Positions 34,105-43,148 of a stretch of 64,000 bases of DNA are shown here, one piece after another. The translations under genes and the position numbers were made by a program. The notes beneath the pieces were generated by a model. The model made no database searches. It saw nothing but the letters and a program-made list of their open reading frames with translations, and had not been told where the DNA came from. The stretch is from Bradyrhizobium sp. CSA112 (GTDB taxonomy: Bacteria > Pseudomonadota > Alphaproteobacteria > Rhizobiales > Xanthobacteraceae), in contig NZ_JAACFS010000028.1 in the NCBI RefSeq assembly GCF_029051645.1, positions 41,779-105,778 of the forward strand. The letters run 5' to 3'. The stretch's first letter is position 1, and every line of letters starts with the position of its first letter.

Positions 34105-35187
34105 ATGGCCGTACCGCAAACCACGAACGTCAACGACATCACCACCGTCATCTCGGCGCTGGCGAGCCGTCAGGCGAGCCGGCCCAAGGGCAAGCCGCTG
34201 AGCGGCCCAAAGCGCGCCGCCATCCTGATGCTGGCCCTGGGCGAGCAATATGGCGGCAAGGTGTGGTCGCTGCTCGATGACGACGAGGTACGCGAACTGT
34301 CGATCCACATGTCGACGCTCGGCACCGTCGAGGCCGACATCGTGGAAGACCTGCTGCTCGAATTCGTCTCCCGCATGTCGGCGTCCGGCGCCCTGATGGG
34401 CACCTTCGACGCCACCGAACGGCTGCTGCAGCAATATCTGCCGTCCGAGCGCGTCACCGGCATCATGGACGAAATCCGCGGCCCGGCCGGCCGCAACATG
34501 TGGGAGAAGCTCTCCAACGTGCAGGAAGAGGTGCTCGCCAACTACCTCAAGAACGAATATCCGCAGACCATCGCGGTGGTGCTGTCGAAGCTGAAGCCGG
34601 AGCACGCCGCCCGCGTGCTGGCGATCCTGCCCGAGGATCTTGCGCTCGACGTGGTCGGCCGCATGCTGAAGATGGAAGCGGTGCAGAAGGAAGTCATCGA
34701 GCGCGTCGAGCAGACGCTGCGCACCGAATTCATGTCCAACCTGTCGCAGACCCGCCGCCGCGACGCGCACGAGGTGATGGCCGAAATCTTCAACAATTTC
34801 GACCGCCAGACCGAAACCCGCTTCATCACCTCGCTGGAAGAGGAAAATCGCGAATCCGCCGAGCGCATCAAGGCGCTGATGTTCACCTTCGACGACCTCA
34901 TCAAGCTCGACTCCGCCTCGGCACAGACGCTGATGCGCAACGTCGACAAGGACAAGCTCGGCATCGCGCTGAAGAGCGCCAACGAGGAGGTGCGCGCCTT
35001 CTTCCTCGGCAACATGTCGTCGCGCGCCGGCAAGATGCTGATGGACGACATGGCCGCGATGGGACCGGTGCGGCTGCGCGACGTCGACGAGGCGCAGGCG
35101 CTGCTCGTCAATCTCGCCAAGGACATGGCCGCCAGGGGCGAAATCACCCTGACCAAGAACCGCGCCGACGATGAGCTGGTGTACTGA
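34105..35187 (+). CDS. fliG: Flagellar motor switch protein FliG
   Basis: 360 residues, normal length. N-terminal FliF-binding part (KRAAILMLALGEQYGGKVW), the middle part with PQTIAVVLSKLKPEHAARVL, and the C-terminal torque part with charged residues (KALMFTFDDLIKLD...VDKDKLGIALK). Transmits stator torque and reverses rotation. The stop overlaps the next start (TGATG). Confidence 0.96.
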   Translation: MAVPQTTNVNDITTVISALASRQASRPKGKPLSGPKRAAILMLALGEQYGGKVWSLLDDDEVRELSIHMSTLGTVEADIVEDLLLEFVSRMSASGALMGTFDATERLLQQYLPSERVTGIMDEIRGPAGRNMWEKLSNVQEEVLANYLKNEYPQTIAVVLSKLKPEHAARVLAILPEDLALDVVGRMLKMEAVQKEVIERVEQTLRTEFMSNLSQTRRRDAHEVMAEIFNNFDRQTETRFITSLEEENRESAERIKALMFTFDDLIKLDSASAQTLMRNVDKDKLGIALKSANEEVRAFFLGNMSSRAGKMLMDDMAAMGPVRLRDVDEAQALLVNLAKDMAARGEITLTKNRADDELVY

Positions 35188-35813
35188 TGGCCGCGCCCGC
35201 AAAATTCCTGTTCGACACCGACTTCGCGGCGCCCGACAGGACGCGCGAGCGTGCCGCCACGGCCGCCGAGATCGCGCAGAAGGTCGCGGAGGCCGAGGCA
35301 CGTGCCTACCGCGCCGGCTATGAAGCAGCCCAGCACGAGGCCAAAGTCGAGAGCGACCGTCGCTCGGCGCTGGCGCTGGAAGAGATCGGCATCGCCATCA
35401 GGGGCATCGCCACGCGTTTCTCCGGAATCGAGGCCAGAATGGAAACCGAGGCCGTCGATGTCGCGGTCGCGGTGGCGCGCAAGCTGTGCGGCGAACTGGT
35501 CGCCCGCGAGCCGCTCGGCGAGATCATGGCGCTGGTCAGCGACTGCTTTTCGCATCTGGTTGCCACTCCGCACCTCGTCGTTCGCATCAACGACCAACTC
35601 TACGATGCCGCCCGCGAGAAGATCGAACGGCAGGCGGCCCAAAGCGGCTTCGAGGGCCGACTGGTGATCCTGGCCGAGCCCGGCATCGCCACCGGCGACT
35701 GCCGGATCGAATGGGCCGACGGCGGCGTGGTGCTGGAACGCGCCGCCATCGAAGCGAAGATCAGCGAACTCGTCGGGCGCTATCTGGCGTCCCGCAATCA
35801 GGCCGGAATGTGA
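35187..35813 (+). CDS. fliH: Flagellar assembly protein FliH (FlbE-like)
   Basis: 208 residues. The N-terminal part has glutamate/alanine-rich coiled coil (AAEIAQKVAEAEARAYRAGYEAA), and the C-terminal part (ARKLCGELVAREPLGEI...GDCRIEWADGGVVLERAAIEAKI) matches the FliH/SctL fold. It regulates the FliI export ATPase. Its place after fliG supports the call. Confidence 0.85.
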   Translation: MAAPAKFLFDTDFAAPDRTRERAATAAEIAQKVAEAEARAYRAGYEAAQHEAKVESDRRSALALEEIGIAIRGIATRFSGIEARMETEAVDVAVAVARKLCGELVAREPLGEIMALVSDCFSHLVATPHLVVRINDQLYDAAREKIERQAAQSGFEGRLVILAEPGIATGDCRIEWADGGVVLERAAIEAKISELVGRYLASRNQAGM

Positions 35814-35832
35814 AGGCCATGAGGACTGAACC

Positions 35833-36183
35833 ATGAGTGACACCGACGCACAGGTACCGCTTCCCGATCTCAACGCTGCGGACGCACCGCCGGTCGACGA
35901 TCTCGCCTACAACGAGGACGAACAGGCCACGCGCATCGCGGCCGACCTTGAGGCCGTATTCGACGTTCCCGTGCAGGTCTCGGCCGTGCTCGGCCGCTCC
36001 AAGATGGATGTCGGCGAGCTCTTGAAGCTCGGACCCGGCACCGTGCTCGAGCTCGACCGCCGCGTCGGCGAAGCCATCGACATCTACGTCAACAACCGCC
36101 TGGTGGCGCGTGGCGAGGTCGTGCTGGTGGAAGACAAGCTCGGCGTGACCATGACGGAAATCATCAAGGCGGAACGTAACTAG
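35833..36183 (+). CDS. fliN: Flagellar motor switch protein FliN
   Basis: 116 residues. SpoA/surface-presentation domain at about 38-112 (VFDVPVQVSAVLGRSKMDVGELLKLGPGTVLELDRRVGE begins it). The N-terminal tail is acidic and probably disordered. C-ring component. 19 bp after fliH. Confidence 0.95.
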   Translation: MSDTDAQVPLPDLNAADAPPVDDLAYNEDEQATRIAADLEAVFDVPVQVSAVLGRSKMDVGELLKLGPGTVLELDRRVGEAIDIYVNNRLVARGEVVLVEDKLGVTMTEIIKAERN

Positions 36184-36236
36184 CAAATTTGGCGACACGC
36201 GCCTGCGAGGCGCGAGGGAATTAACAGGAGACTGAC

Positions 36237-37616
36237 ATGCGGCTTCTCATCGTTGGCACATTGAAGGGCCAACTCACGACCGCCACCAAGATCGCGATGG
36301 CTAACGGTGCCTCGGTGACCCATGCCGAAGCGACCGAGCAGGCGATGGCTGTGCTGCGCAGCGGTAAAGGCGCCGACCTGCTGCTGGTCGACGTCGCGCT
36401 CGACATCCGCGACCTGGTGATGCGGCTGGAAGCCGAACACATCCACGTGCCGATCGTGGCCTGCGGCATCTCCAACGACGCCCGCGCCGCGGTCGCCGCG
36501 ATCCACGCCGGCGCCAAGGAATACATCCCGCTGCCGCCCGATCCGGAACTGATCGCCGCGGTGCTGGCCGCCGTCGCCAATGACTCGCGCGACCTGATCT
36601 ATCGCGACGAAGCCATGGGCAAGGTCATCAAGCTCGCACAGCACATCGCGGGCTCCGACGCCTCCGTGATGATCACCGGCGAATCCGGCACCGGCAAGGA
36701 AGTACTGGCGCGCTACGTCCACTCCCGCTCGAACCGCGCCAAGCGGCCGTTCATTTCGATCAACTGCGCGGCGATCCCCGAGCACCTGCTGGAATCGGAA
36801 CTGTTCGGCCACGAGAAGGGCTCCTTCACCGGCGCCGTCGCCCGCCGTATCGGCAAGTTCGAGGAAGCCACTGGCGGCACGCTGCTGCTCGACGAAATCT
36901 CCGAGATGGACGTTCGCCTGCAATCCAAACTGCTGCGCGCGATTCAGGAACGCGTGATCGACCGCGTCGGCGGCACCAAGCCGGTTCCGGTCGATATCCG
37001 CATCATCGCGACCTCGAACCGCAACCTCTCTGAAGCCGTGCGCGAAGGCACCTTCCGCGAGGATCTGCTGTTCCGCCTTAACGTCGTCAACCTGAAGATC
37101 CCGCCGCTGCGTGACCGTCCGGCCGACATCCTCGAACTGGCGCAGCACTTTGCCAAGAAATACGCCGGGGCCAACGGCGTGCCGCTGCGTCCGATCTCCG
37201 CCGACGCGCGGCGGGTGCTGACATCGAACCGCTGGCAGGGCAACGTCCGCGAACTGGAAAACACCATCCACCGCTCGGTGCTGATGGCACAGGGCGACGA
37301 GATCGGCCCCGAGGCCATCCTGACGCCCGACGGCGACCGCCTCGATCTTGCCAAGACCGCACCCGCAGTCGCGCACGCGACCTTTGCCGCCGAACAGGTC
37401 ACGCGTGCCCTGGTCGGCCGCACCGTCGCCGATGTCGAACGCGACCTGATCCTGGAGACGCTCAAGCACTGCCTCGGCAATCGCACCCATGCCGCCAACA
37501 TCCTCGGCATCTCGATCCGCACGCTGCGCAACAAGCTGAACGAATATGCCGACGGCGGGATCCCGATTACGCCGGCAGGCGCGGGTGAGCATCAGCGGTT
37601 TGTCGCGGCGGGGTAG
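36237..37616 (+). CDS. flbD: Sigma54-dependent flagellar regulator FlbD
   Basis: 459 residues. Receiver-like domain (1-110) with one acidic residue in VDVALD (D52) but without the usual second-strand acidic pair, as is known for FlbD. The AAA+ domain follows, with Walker A GESGTGKE (148-155), GSFTGA loop (195-200) and Walker B TLLLDE (215-220). A Fis-type HTH (NRTHAANILGISIRTLRNKL) ends the protein. It activates late flagellar genes from sigma54 promoters, such as the one before fliK in this window. Last gene of the fliF operon. Confidence 0.93.
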   Translation: MRLLIVGTLKGQLTTATKIAMANGASVTHAEATEQAMAVLRSGKGADLLLVDVALDIRDLVMRLEAEHIHVPIVACGISNDARAAVAAIHAGAKEYIPLPPDPELIAAVLAAVANDSRDLIYRDEAMGKVIKLAQHIAGSDASVMITGESGTGKEVLARYVHSRSNRAKRPFISINCAAIPEHLLESELFGHEKGSFTGAVARRIGKFEEATGGTLLLDEISEMDVRLQSKLLRAIQERVIDRVGGTKPVPVDIRIIATSNRNLSEAVREGTFREDLLFRLNVVNLKIPPLRDRPADILELAQHFAKKYAGANGVPLRPISADARRVLTSNRWQGNVRELENTIHRSVLMAQGDEIGPEAILTPDGDRLDLAKTAPAVAHATFAAEQVTRALVGRTVADVERDLILETLKHCLGNRTHAANILGISIRTLRNKLNEYADGGIPITPAGAGEHQRFVAAG

Positions 37617-37644
37617 ACGGCGATGCGACGATGATTTCTCCTCC

Positions 37645-37745
37645 GTCATTCCGGGATGGTCCGAAGGACCAAACCCGGAATCTCGAGATTCCACAATATG
37701 CAATTGCACATTGGGGTTCGATGCTTTGCATCGCCCCGGAATGAT
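37645..37745. repeat. Palindromic intergenic repeat, family A (copy 1)
   Basis: About 100 bp bounded by GTCATTCCGGG and CCGGAATGAT, with an internal palindrome (CTCGAGATTCC, TGCAATTGCA). A reverse-complement-like copy lies at 42758-42858. It can fold into a long hairpin and stands between the convergent flbD and the small membrane-protein gene. Confidence 0.85.
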
Positions 37746-37749
37746 AGCC

Positions 37750-37905
37750 CTACGAATAACTCGGCGCGTCCGGCTTGCGGAAGATGTGAATGGGATCGCC
37801 TGGCTGCAGGTCCCGCCCGGTGAAAACGGCATACGCATATAGCGCGAGATAGGCGATCGCGACCGCGCCGATGCCGTAAAATACCCAGGTCGCCAATCGT
37901 TTCAT
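37750..37905 (-). CDS. Small single-pass membrane protein (51 aa)
   Basis: ATG at 37905, TAG at 37752-37750. The protein starts MKRLATWVFYGIG, has one hydrophobic helix (about residues 6-28, ending YAVF), then a short hydrophilic tail TGRDLQPGDPIHIFRKP. A Lys-Arg start and a clean helix make it credible as a real small gene. Function unknown. Upstream sequence toward 37968 holds no other gene. Confidence 0.6.
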   Translation of the reverse strand: MKRLATWVFYGIGAVAIAYLALYAYAVFTGRDLQPGDPIHIFRKPDAPSYS

Positions 37906-37968
37906 CAGACCGCCGCACCACGTTGAGCCTTCGCTAAGCTAACACACCGTGGGACATCGGCCCAACCG

Positions 37969-39177
37969 CTATCCCGCAGCCACCTTCGGCGTCGGCGCGA
38001 CGTTTATCGCCAGCTTGCCGTAACGATCCCTGAATGCCTCGGTGTCGATCTCTTCGAGCTGGATGGCCCCGCCCAGCACGCCCGTCTTCCACGCGTCGTG
38101 CTCGGGGTCGTTCTGGAACTCCGGCATCACTTCCTTGGCGAACAGTTCGAGCGACTCGCAGATGTGCTCATGGGTATTCTTGCCGGCCTGGTTGAGCAGG
38201 ATCACCTGGTCGATGTGAGAGGTGCGGAACCGCCGCAATTTCTTAGCGATAGTTTCCGGCGATCCGATCAGGCCGCCGCGCAGCGCCGCCTCCTGTGCCT
38301 TCGGATTGTCGCTCTTCCACTTGTTGTACTCGTCCCACATGTTGACGGTGCCGGGGTCTGGACGCTGCCGGTTCTGCGACGCGCCGTAGTAGCGCAGCGC
38401 GAACTGGAAGAAGGTGGCGCCGTCGGCGCGGGCGCGCGCCTCCTCGTCGGTCTTGGCGCACATGAAGAACGAGACCAGCGCCATGTTCGGATTGATCTCG
38501 TAGTCGGCGAGCTTCTTCAGCCGTTTTGTGATGGCGTTGTAATAGGCATGCACCCAGGCATGCGCCGCATCCGCGCTGACGAACTGGAAGCCGAGGGCGC
38601 CAAAGCCGTTCTGGCCGGCGCGCTCGATGGTCGGGAGCTGCGAGCACGCCATCCACAGCGGCGGATGCGGCTTCTGCATGGGTTTCGGCACCACATTGCG
38701 CAAGGGAATGTCGAAATACTTGCCGTGATGCTCGGAGCCGACCTTGGTGAACATCGGGAAGATCGCCTGTACGGCTTCCTCAAATACCTCGCGCTTGGTT
38801 TCCATGTCGATGCCGAATGGCGTCAGCTCGGTGATGGAGGCGCTCTCGCCCATGCCGAATTCGCAGCGCCCGTTACTCAGGAGGTCGAGCACCGCGACGC
38901 GCTCGGCGACGCGCGCGGGATGGTTGGTGGTGAGCTGGAAAATGCCGTGGCCGAGCCGGATACTCCTGGTGCGCTGGCTGGCTGCGGCGAGAAAAGATTC
39001 CGGCGCGGGCGAGTGCGAATATTCCTCCAGGAAATGATGTTCGACCACCCAAGCATAGTCATAGCCGAGCCGGTCTGCGGTCTCGAGTTGCGTCAGCGCA
39101 TTCTGGTAGAGCCGGAGCTCGTCGCCCTCTTGCCATGGGCGCGGCAGTTGCAGCTCGTAAAAGATGCCGAATTTCAT
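37969..39177 (-). CDS. LLM-class flavin-dependent oxidoreductase (luciferase-like)
   Basis: 402 residues. TIM-barrel bacterial-luciferase family: MKFGIFYELQLPRPW start, WVVEHHFLEEYSHSPAPE, RIRLG-like SIRLGHGIFQL, and ERVAVLDLLSNGRCEFGMG. It uses FMNH2 (or F420) to oxidise an unknown substrate. Single gene with no operon partner on the minus strand. Confidence 0.9.
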   Translation of the reverse strand: MKFGIFYELQLPRPWQEGDELRLYQNALTQLETADRLGYDYAWVVEHHFLEEYSHSPAPESFLAAASQRTRSIRLGHGIFQLTTNHPARVAERVAVLDLLSNGRCEFGMGESASITELTPFGIDMETKREVFEEAVQAIFPMFTKVGSEHHGKYFDIPLRNVVPKPMQKPHPPLWMACSQLPTIERAGQNGFGALGFQFVSADAAHAWVHAYYNAITKRLKKLADYEINPNMALVSFFMCAKTDEEARARADGATFFQFALRYYGASQNRQRPDPGTVNMWDEYNKWKSDNPKAQEAALRGGLIGSPETIAKKLRRFRTSHIDQVILLNQAGKNTHEHICESLELFAKEVMPEFQNDPEHDAWKTGVLGGAIQLEEIDTEAFRDRYGKLAINVAPTPKVAAG

Positions 39178-39376
39178 GACGCCTCCCAGAACCGCTGGTT
39201 GCGGCTGCTTGTTGTTTTTCGGTCAGTGTATTCGCCGCAAGGCCCAAGTCCAGCCTCGACCGCGAAACAGCAATTCCGTGACGCGGAAGCAGCCTTGCAT
39301 GGAACGCGCGAATGGTTAGCTTTACGCTTCAGTTGAGTCGCGGCCATCGCCGCGCTCTTCTCTCCATCTGGATCCC

Positions 39377-40492
39377 ATGACCACGTTTACGCCGCATCAG
39401 GATTCCGCGCTGAAGGCCGTTGCCGACTGGCTAAAGGCCAAGCCCGGCAGGAACGGCACGCCGCCTGTGTTCCGCCTGTTCGGCTATGCCGGCACCGGCA
39501 AGACCACGCTGGCGCGACACATCGCCGAAGGCGTCGATGGCGAGGTGAAGTACGCCGCCTTCACCGGCAAGGCGGCGCTGGTGATGCGCAACAAGGGTTG
39601 CGACAACGCCTCCACCATTCACTCGCTGATCTATCGCGCCAAGGAATCCGGCGTCGAGCAGCCAAGTTTCGAACTATGGGACGACGCGCCCGCTTCCAAG
39701 GCAAAGCTCATCGTGATCGACGAATGTTCGATGGTCGATGCCGAACTCGGCCGCGACCTGATGTCGTTCGACTGTCCGCTCTTGGTGCTCGGCGATCCCG
39801 CGCAATTGCCGCCGATCCAGGGCGGCGGCTTCTTCACCAATTCCGAGCCCGACGCGATGCTGACGGAAGTGCATCGCCAGGCCCAGGACGATCCGATCGT
39901 GCGGATGTCGATGGATATCCGCGAGGGCCGCGAACTCGAAATCGGCCGCCACGGCGAGAGCGAGGTGGTACCGCGCAGCGAGCTCGATCCGGACCGCGTG
40001 ATGAGCGCCGACCAGGTACTGGTCGGTCGTAACAACACCCGCCGCGCCTACAACATGCGGATACGGCAGAAGCAGAACATCGAGGATCCCTTGCCGGTCG
40101 CCGGTGACAAGCTGGTCTGCCTGCGCAACAACCGCAAGAAAGGCCTCTTCAACGGCGGGCTGTGGCGCGTGAAGTCGCGCACTCAGCCGCGTGCGAAGTC
40201 CAAGATCCTGACCATGCGGCTGTCGCCCGACGAGGAGTTCGGCCACAAGGTGACCAAGGTCTCGGTGCGCCACGATTGCTTCGAAGGCGGCATCGAGGCG
40301 ATCCCGTGGGAGCAGCGCAAGCCCTATGACGAGTTCGACTACGGCTATGTGCTCACCGTGCACAAGTCGCAGGGCTCGCAATGGGACGACGTGGTGCTGT
40401 TCGACGAGAGCTTTGCGTTCCAGGACAGCCGGGCAAGGTGGCTCTACACGGGAATTACGCGGGCGGCGAAGCGGCTGAGCGTGGTGGTGTGA
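39377..40492 (+). CDS. RecD/Dda-like SF1B ATP-dependent DNA helicase
   Basis: 371 residues. Walker A GYAGTGKTT (36-44), Walker B LIVIDECSM, motif III GDPAQLPP, UvrD_C_2 motif YVLTVHKSQGSQW and motif VI YTGITRA. Short form with no N-terminal RecD extension. Likely 5'-3' helicase acting on DNA in repair or recombination. Family known, exact role not. Confidence 0.88.
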   Translation: MTTFTPHQDSALKAVADWLKAKPGRNGTPPVFRLFGYAGTGKTTLARHIAEGVDGEVKYAAFTGKAALVMRNKGCDNASTIHSLIYRAKESGVEQPSFELWDDAPASKAKLIVIDECSMVDAELGRDLMSFDCPLLVLGDPAQLPPIQGGGFFTNSEPDAMLTEVHRQAQDDPIVRMSMDIREGRELEIGRHGESEVVPRSELDPDRVMSADQVLVGRNNTRRAYNMRIRQKQNIEDPLPVAGDKLVCLRNNRKKGLFNGGLWRVKSRTQPRAKSKILTMRLSPDEEFGHKVTKVSVRHDCFEGGIEAIPWEQRKPYDEFDYGYVLTVHKSQGSQWDDVVLFDESFAFQDSRARWLYTGITRAAKRLSVVV

Positions 40493-40500
40493 CGGTATAG

Positions 40501-40586
40501 CCGTCATTGCGAGCGAAGCGAAGCAATCCATGGTACCACATGCCGAAGCATGGATTGCTTCGTCGCTTTGCTCCTCGCAATGACGG
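40501..40586. repeat. Palindromic intergenic repeat, family B (copy 1)
   Basis: CCGTCATTGCGAG...CTCGCAATGACGG, with inner AAGCAATCCA...TGGATTGCTT. Forms a long stem. Second copy at 41602-41712. It lies just after the helicase stop; together with 40587-40876 it fills a 384-bp gap with no gene. Confidence 0.88.
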
Positions 40587-40876
40587 CCGAACCTACCTCC
40601 CCGCCACGAATTAAAAATCCTCGCGCCCTGGCAACGACCGGTCGCGGTGCGCGACCCCGGGTTCATTGTGGAAAGGGAGGCCTGCACCGGCCAAGCGTGA
40701 CCGATCGCCCTGCCCAAAAGCCTTGCGCGGGCGCGGCTTTATTCACGAACTCGTGTGGCGCACGCCGTAACAATCCGTGAGCGGGGCCGTATCTTGAGCA
40801 TCGGCAGAGAATTGAGCCGATTGCGAAACGCCTGACACGCTCTAGACTGCCCCCAACCATTGCCGAAGAGGAAACC
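40587..40876. other. Intergenic region upstream of msrA
   Basis: No gene supported. The msrA promoter should lie in the last part (near 40780-40870), with AAGAGGAAACC as ribosome site before the start. No clear operator was seen. Confidence 0.4.
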
Positions 40877-41596
40877 ATGTCCCCTCGCCATCTCAGCCGC
40901 CTGTCGCTGTGCGCTGCCGCCATCGGCGCGCTGGCCATCGCCGCTGTTACCATCGGCCCCGCGCGCGCCTCGGAGGAGGCCGTCATCATTCCCGCCCCCG
41001 CCGTCGACGTTCAGGCTGCCGACGGCATCCAGACCGCCGTGATCGCCGGTGGCTGCTTCTGGGGCGTCCAGGGCGTCTATCAGCACACCGCCGGCGTGCT
41101 CAACGCGGTGTCCGGCTATTCCGGCGGCAGCAAGATGACCGCGAACTACACCATGATCGGCACCGGCACCACGGGACACGCCGAAGCGGTCGAGATCAAA
41201 TACGATCCGAAGAAGATCAGCTACGGCAAGATCCTGCAGATCTTCTTCTCCGTCGTGCACGACCCGACGCAATTGAACCGCCAGGGCCCGGACACCGGCA
41301 CGCAATATCGTTCGGCGATCTTCACTGCCAATGACGAGCAGAAGAAGGTGGCGGAAGCCTATATCGCCCAGCTCAACGCCGCCAAGGTCTACAAGAAGCC
41401 GATCGTGACCAAGGTCGGCCCGCTGCAGGCGTTCTATCCGGCGGAAGACTATCACCAGGACTACCTGACGCTGCACCCGAACCAGCCCTATATTGTCTTC
41501 AACGACATCCCGAAGGTCGAGAACCTGAAGAAGATCTTTGCGGAGAATTACATCGAGAAGCCGACGCTGGTGCGCAACGCGAAGGCTACCAACTGA
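40877..41596 (+). CDS. msrA: Exported methionine sulfoxide reductase MsrA
   Basis: 239 residues. Signal peptide (LSLCAAAIGALAIAAVTIG, cleavage near ARAS), then MsrA with catalytic GGCFWG (C60). No cysteine follows C60, so there is no resolving cysteine at the C-terminus. It must be recycled directly or by a partner. Repairs oxidised methionine in the periplasm. Flanked by two copies of the same repeat family. Confidence 0.92.
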   Translation: MSPRHLSRLSLCAAAIGALAIAAVTIGPARASEEAVIIPAPAVDVQAADGIQTAVIAGGCFWGVQGVYQHTAGVLNAVSGYSGGSKMTANYTMIGTGTTGHAEAVEIKYDPKKISYGKILQIFFSVVHDPTQLNRQGPDTGTQYRSAIFTANDEQKKVAEAYIAQLNAAKVYKKPIVTKVGPLQAFYPAEDYHQDYLTLHPNQPYIVFNDIPKVENLKKIFAENYIEKPTLVRNAKATN

Positions 41597-41601
41597 CGCC
41601 T

Positions 41602-41712
41602 CGTCATTGCCTGCGACAAACGCGAAGCGTTTGCGCAAGGAAGCAAAGCGACGAAGCAATCCACCTTTCCCCGAGTGGCGCCATGGATTGCTTCGCTTCG
41701 CTCGCAATGACG
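41602..41712. repeat. Palindromic intergenic repeat, family B (copy 2)
   Basis: CGTCATTGCCTGCG...TTCGCTCGCAATGACG with the same inner block (GAAGCAATCCA...TGGATTGCTTC) as the copy at 40501. It fills nearly all of the msrA-msrB gap. Confidence 0.88.
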
Positions 41713-41731
41713 ACCAACCGAAGGAGATTGC

Positions 41732-42142
41732 ATGTCCGACACCAAGACATCCGGCAAGGTCGTCAAGAGCGAGGCCGAGTGGCGCCGTGAGCTGACGCCG
41801 ATGCAGTACGCCGTGCTGCGCGAGAAGGCGACCGAGCGGCCGTTCTCCGGCGAATATGAGCACGAGCACCGCAAGGGCACCTATACCTGCGCCGGCTGCG
41901 GCCAGACGCTGTTCGAATCCGATGCCAAGTTCGACTCCGGCTGCGGCTGGCCGAGCTTCACCGCGCCTGCCGTGGACAGCCATGTCGACGAGGAGCGCGA
42001 TGTCAGCCACGGCATGGTCCGCACCGAGGTGCTGTGCTCGAAATGCAACGGCCATCTTGGCCACGTCTTCAATGACGGCCCCGGCCCGACCGGCCTGCGC
42101 TACTGCATCAATTCGGCGGCGCTAAAGCTGCAGCCGAAATAA
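41732..42142 (+). CDS. msrB: Methionine (R)-sulfoxide reductase MsrB
   Basis: 136 residues, no signal peptide, so cytoplasmic. Zinc-binding CxxC pairs C53/C56 and C102/C105. Catalytic C125 in RYCINS and likely resolving C71 in SGCGWPSF. Acts on the R-epimer of methionine sulfoxide. Start ATG with AAGGAG upstream. Confidence 0.95.
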   Translation: MSDTKTSGKVVKSEAEWRRELTPMQYAVLREKATERPFSGEYEHEHRKGTYTCAGCGQTLFESDAKFDSGCGWPSFTAPAVDSHVDEERDVSHGMVRTEVLCSKCNGHLGHVFNDGPGPTGLRYCINSAALKLQPK

Positions 42143-42164
42143 CTGCTCGCCGTTATCCTCTATT

Positions 42165-42250
42165 CGTCATGCGCGGGCTTGACCCGCGCATCCGTCAAAA
42201 GAACTCCTCTTCGAGGGGATGGATTGCCGGGTCAATCCCGGCAATGACGG
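42165..42250. repeat. Palindromic intergenic repeat, family C
   Basis: CGTCATGCGCGGGCTTGACCCG...GGGTCAATCCCGGCAATGACGG: nested inverted repeats around a short AT-richer centre (CTCCTCTTCGAGG). Single copy in the window. Confidence 0.8.
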
Positions 42251-42378
42251 CGGAGATCATCAACTTTTTTCGAACCTGTTTTTCGCCCCGCACGACCAAG
42301 GGCTGGTCGCGCGGGGTTTCTGTTTGGTGGGACGCATCTTTCCAGCCTGCCCGGCGCGGAATTCGAGGAAAACTTTAG

Positions 42379-42750
42379 ATGCACATGTCCAAACGTCTGC
42401 TGCTCGGTGTCGGCGCAGCCATCCTCATCATGGAGAGCGTCGTGATCCAGCCAGTCTTTGCCGCCGACAAGGTCTCCCTGTTCAAGGTCGTCACCACCAA
42501 GGACGAGATCGTGATCGGGATCAGCGAGGGCGATCTCGCCCAGATGGAAGGCAACGCCGGCGGCATCGCCAAGGCGCTGGTCGCCAAGGGCTCGATAAGC
42601 GTGTGGCGGTACGCCGTGCACAAGTCCGCCAGCGGCGATCTCGAACAGGCGCCGCTGCACAAGATCGGCCTGATCGCCAGCGACAGCCTTCGCGTCGAGC
42701 CCTATGCGACGCCGTTGAAGGTGCTGCCGATCGACGAGACGAAGAAGTGA
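42379..42750 (+). CDS. Small exported protein of unknown function
   Basis: 123 residues. Signal peptide (SKRLLLGVGAAILIMESVVIQPVFA, cleavage after FAA), then a soluble part of about 95 residues with no cysteine and no recognised domain (motifs ISEGDLAQMEGNAGGIAKALVAKG and IGLIASDSLRVEPY). Ribosome site GAGG upstream. Start could be the second ATG at 42385. Confidence 0.7.
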   Translation: MHMSKRLLLGVGAAILIMESVVIQPVFAADKVSLFKVVTTKDEIVIGISEGDLAQMEGNAGGIAKALVAKGSISVWRYAVHKSASGDLEQAPLHKIGLIASDSLRVEPYATPLKVLPIDETKK

Positions 42751-42757
42751 CGTAGTC

Positions 42758-42858
42758 GTCATTCCGGGGCGCATCGAAGATGCGAACCCGGATCTCGAGA
42801 TTCCCCGATGCGCAATTGCGCATCTGAGGTCTGGTCCTTCGGACCATCCCGGAATGAC
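42758..42858. repeat. Palindromic intergenic repeat, family A (copy 2)
   Basis: GTCATTCCGGGGCG...CATCCCGGAATGAC. Shares the outer arms, CTCGAGATTCC centre and GGTCCTTCGGACC hairpin with the copy at 37645, in the other orientation. Confidence 0.85.
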
Positions 42859-42983
42859 GACACGTCCATTGCGCCTTTCCCCTTCCGCCCGATCGGCCAA
42901 GGACTCGCGACCCGGAATATGCTTTGATCCGGGCCGCGGGGGAGCCGCGTTGCACGCCTCCTGCGGGCTTGGGGGAGCGCGTC

Positions 42984-43148
42984 ATGACGCTTGGGACGAT
43001 ACTCGTCATCATCCTGATCATCATCCTCTTGGGCGGCTTTTCCGGGCGCATCAGGGGCTATGGCTACGGCTATGGGCATTCCGGCATGGGGCTCGTCGGG
43101 GTGATTTTGATCGTGCTGCTCATCCTGCTGCTGCTCGGCAAGCTTTGA
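42984..43148 (+). CDS. DUF3309 small membrane protein
   Basis: 54 residues. Two very hydrophobic segments (TLGTILVIILIIILLGG and LVGVILIVLLILLLLG) around a glycine/tyrosine-rich loop (RGYGYGYGHSGMG). Matches the DUF3309 pattern. Start ATG at 42984 (an upstream in-frame ATG at 42924 is not supported). Function unknown. Confidence 0.8.
   Translation: MTLGTILVIILIIILLGGFSGRIRGYGYGYGHSGMGLVGVILIVLLILLLLGKL

Noticed and set aside
32419..35301. 960-codon minus-strand frame
   Set aside because: Antisense to fliF and fliG, rich in His/Asp/Gly as expected for a GC-driven shadow.
36180..37838. 552-codon minus-strand frame
   Set aside because: Antisense to flbD; the real AAA+ motifs are on the plus strand.
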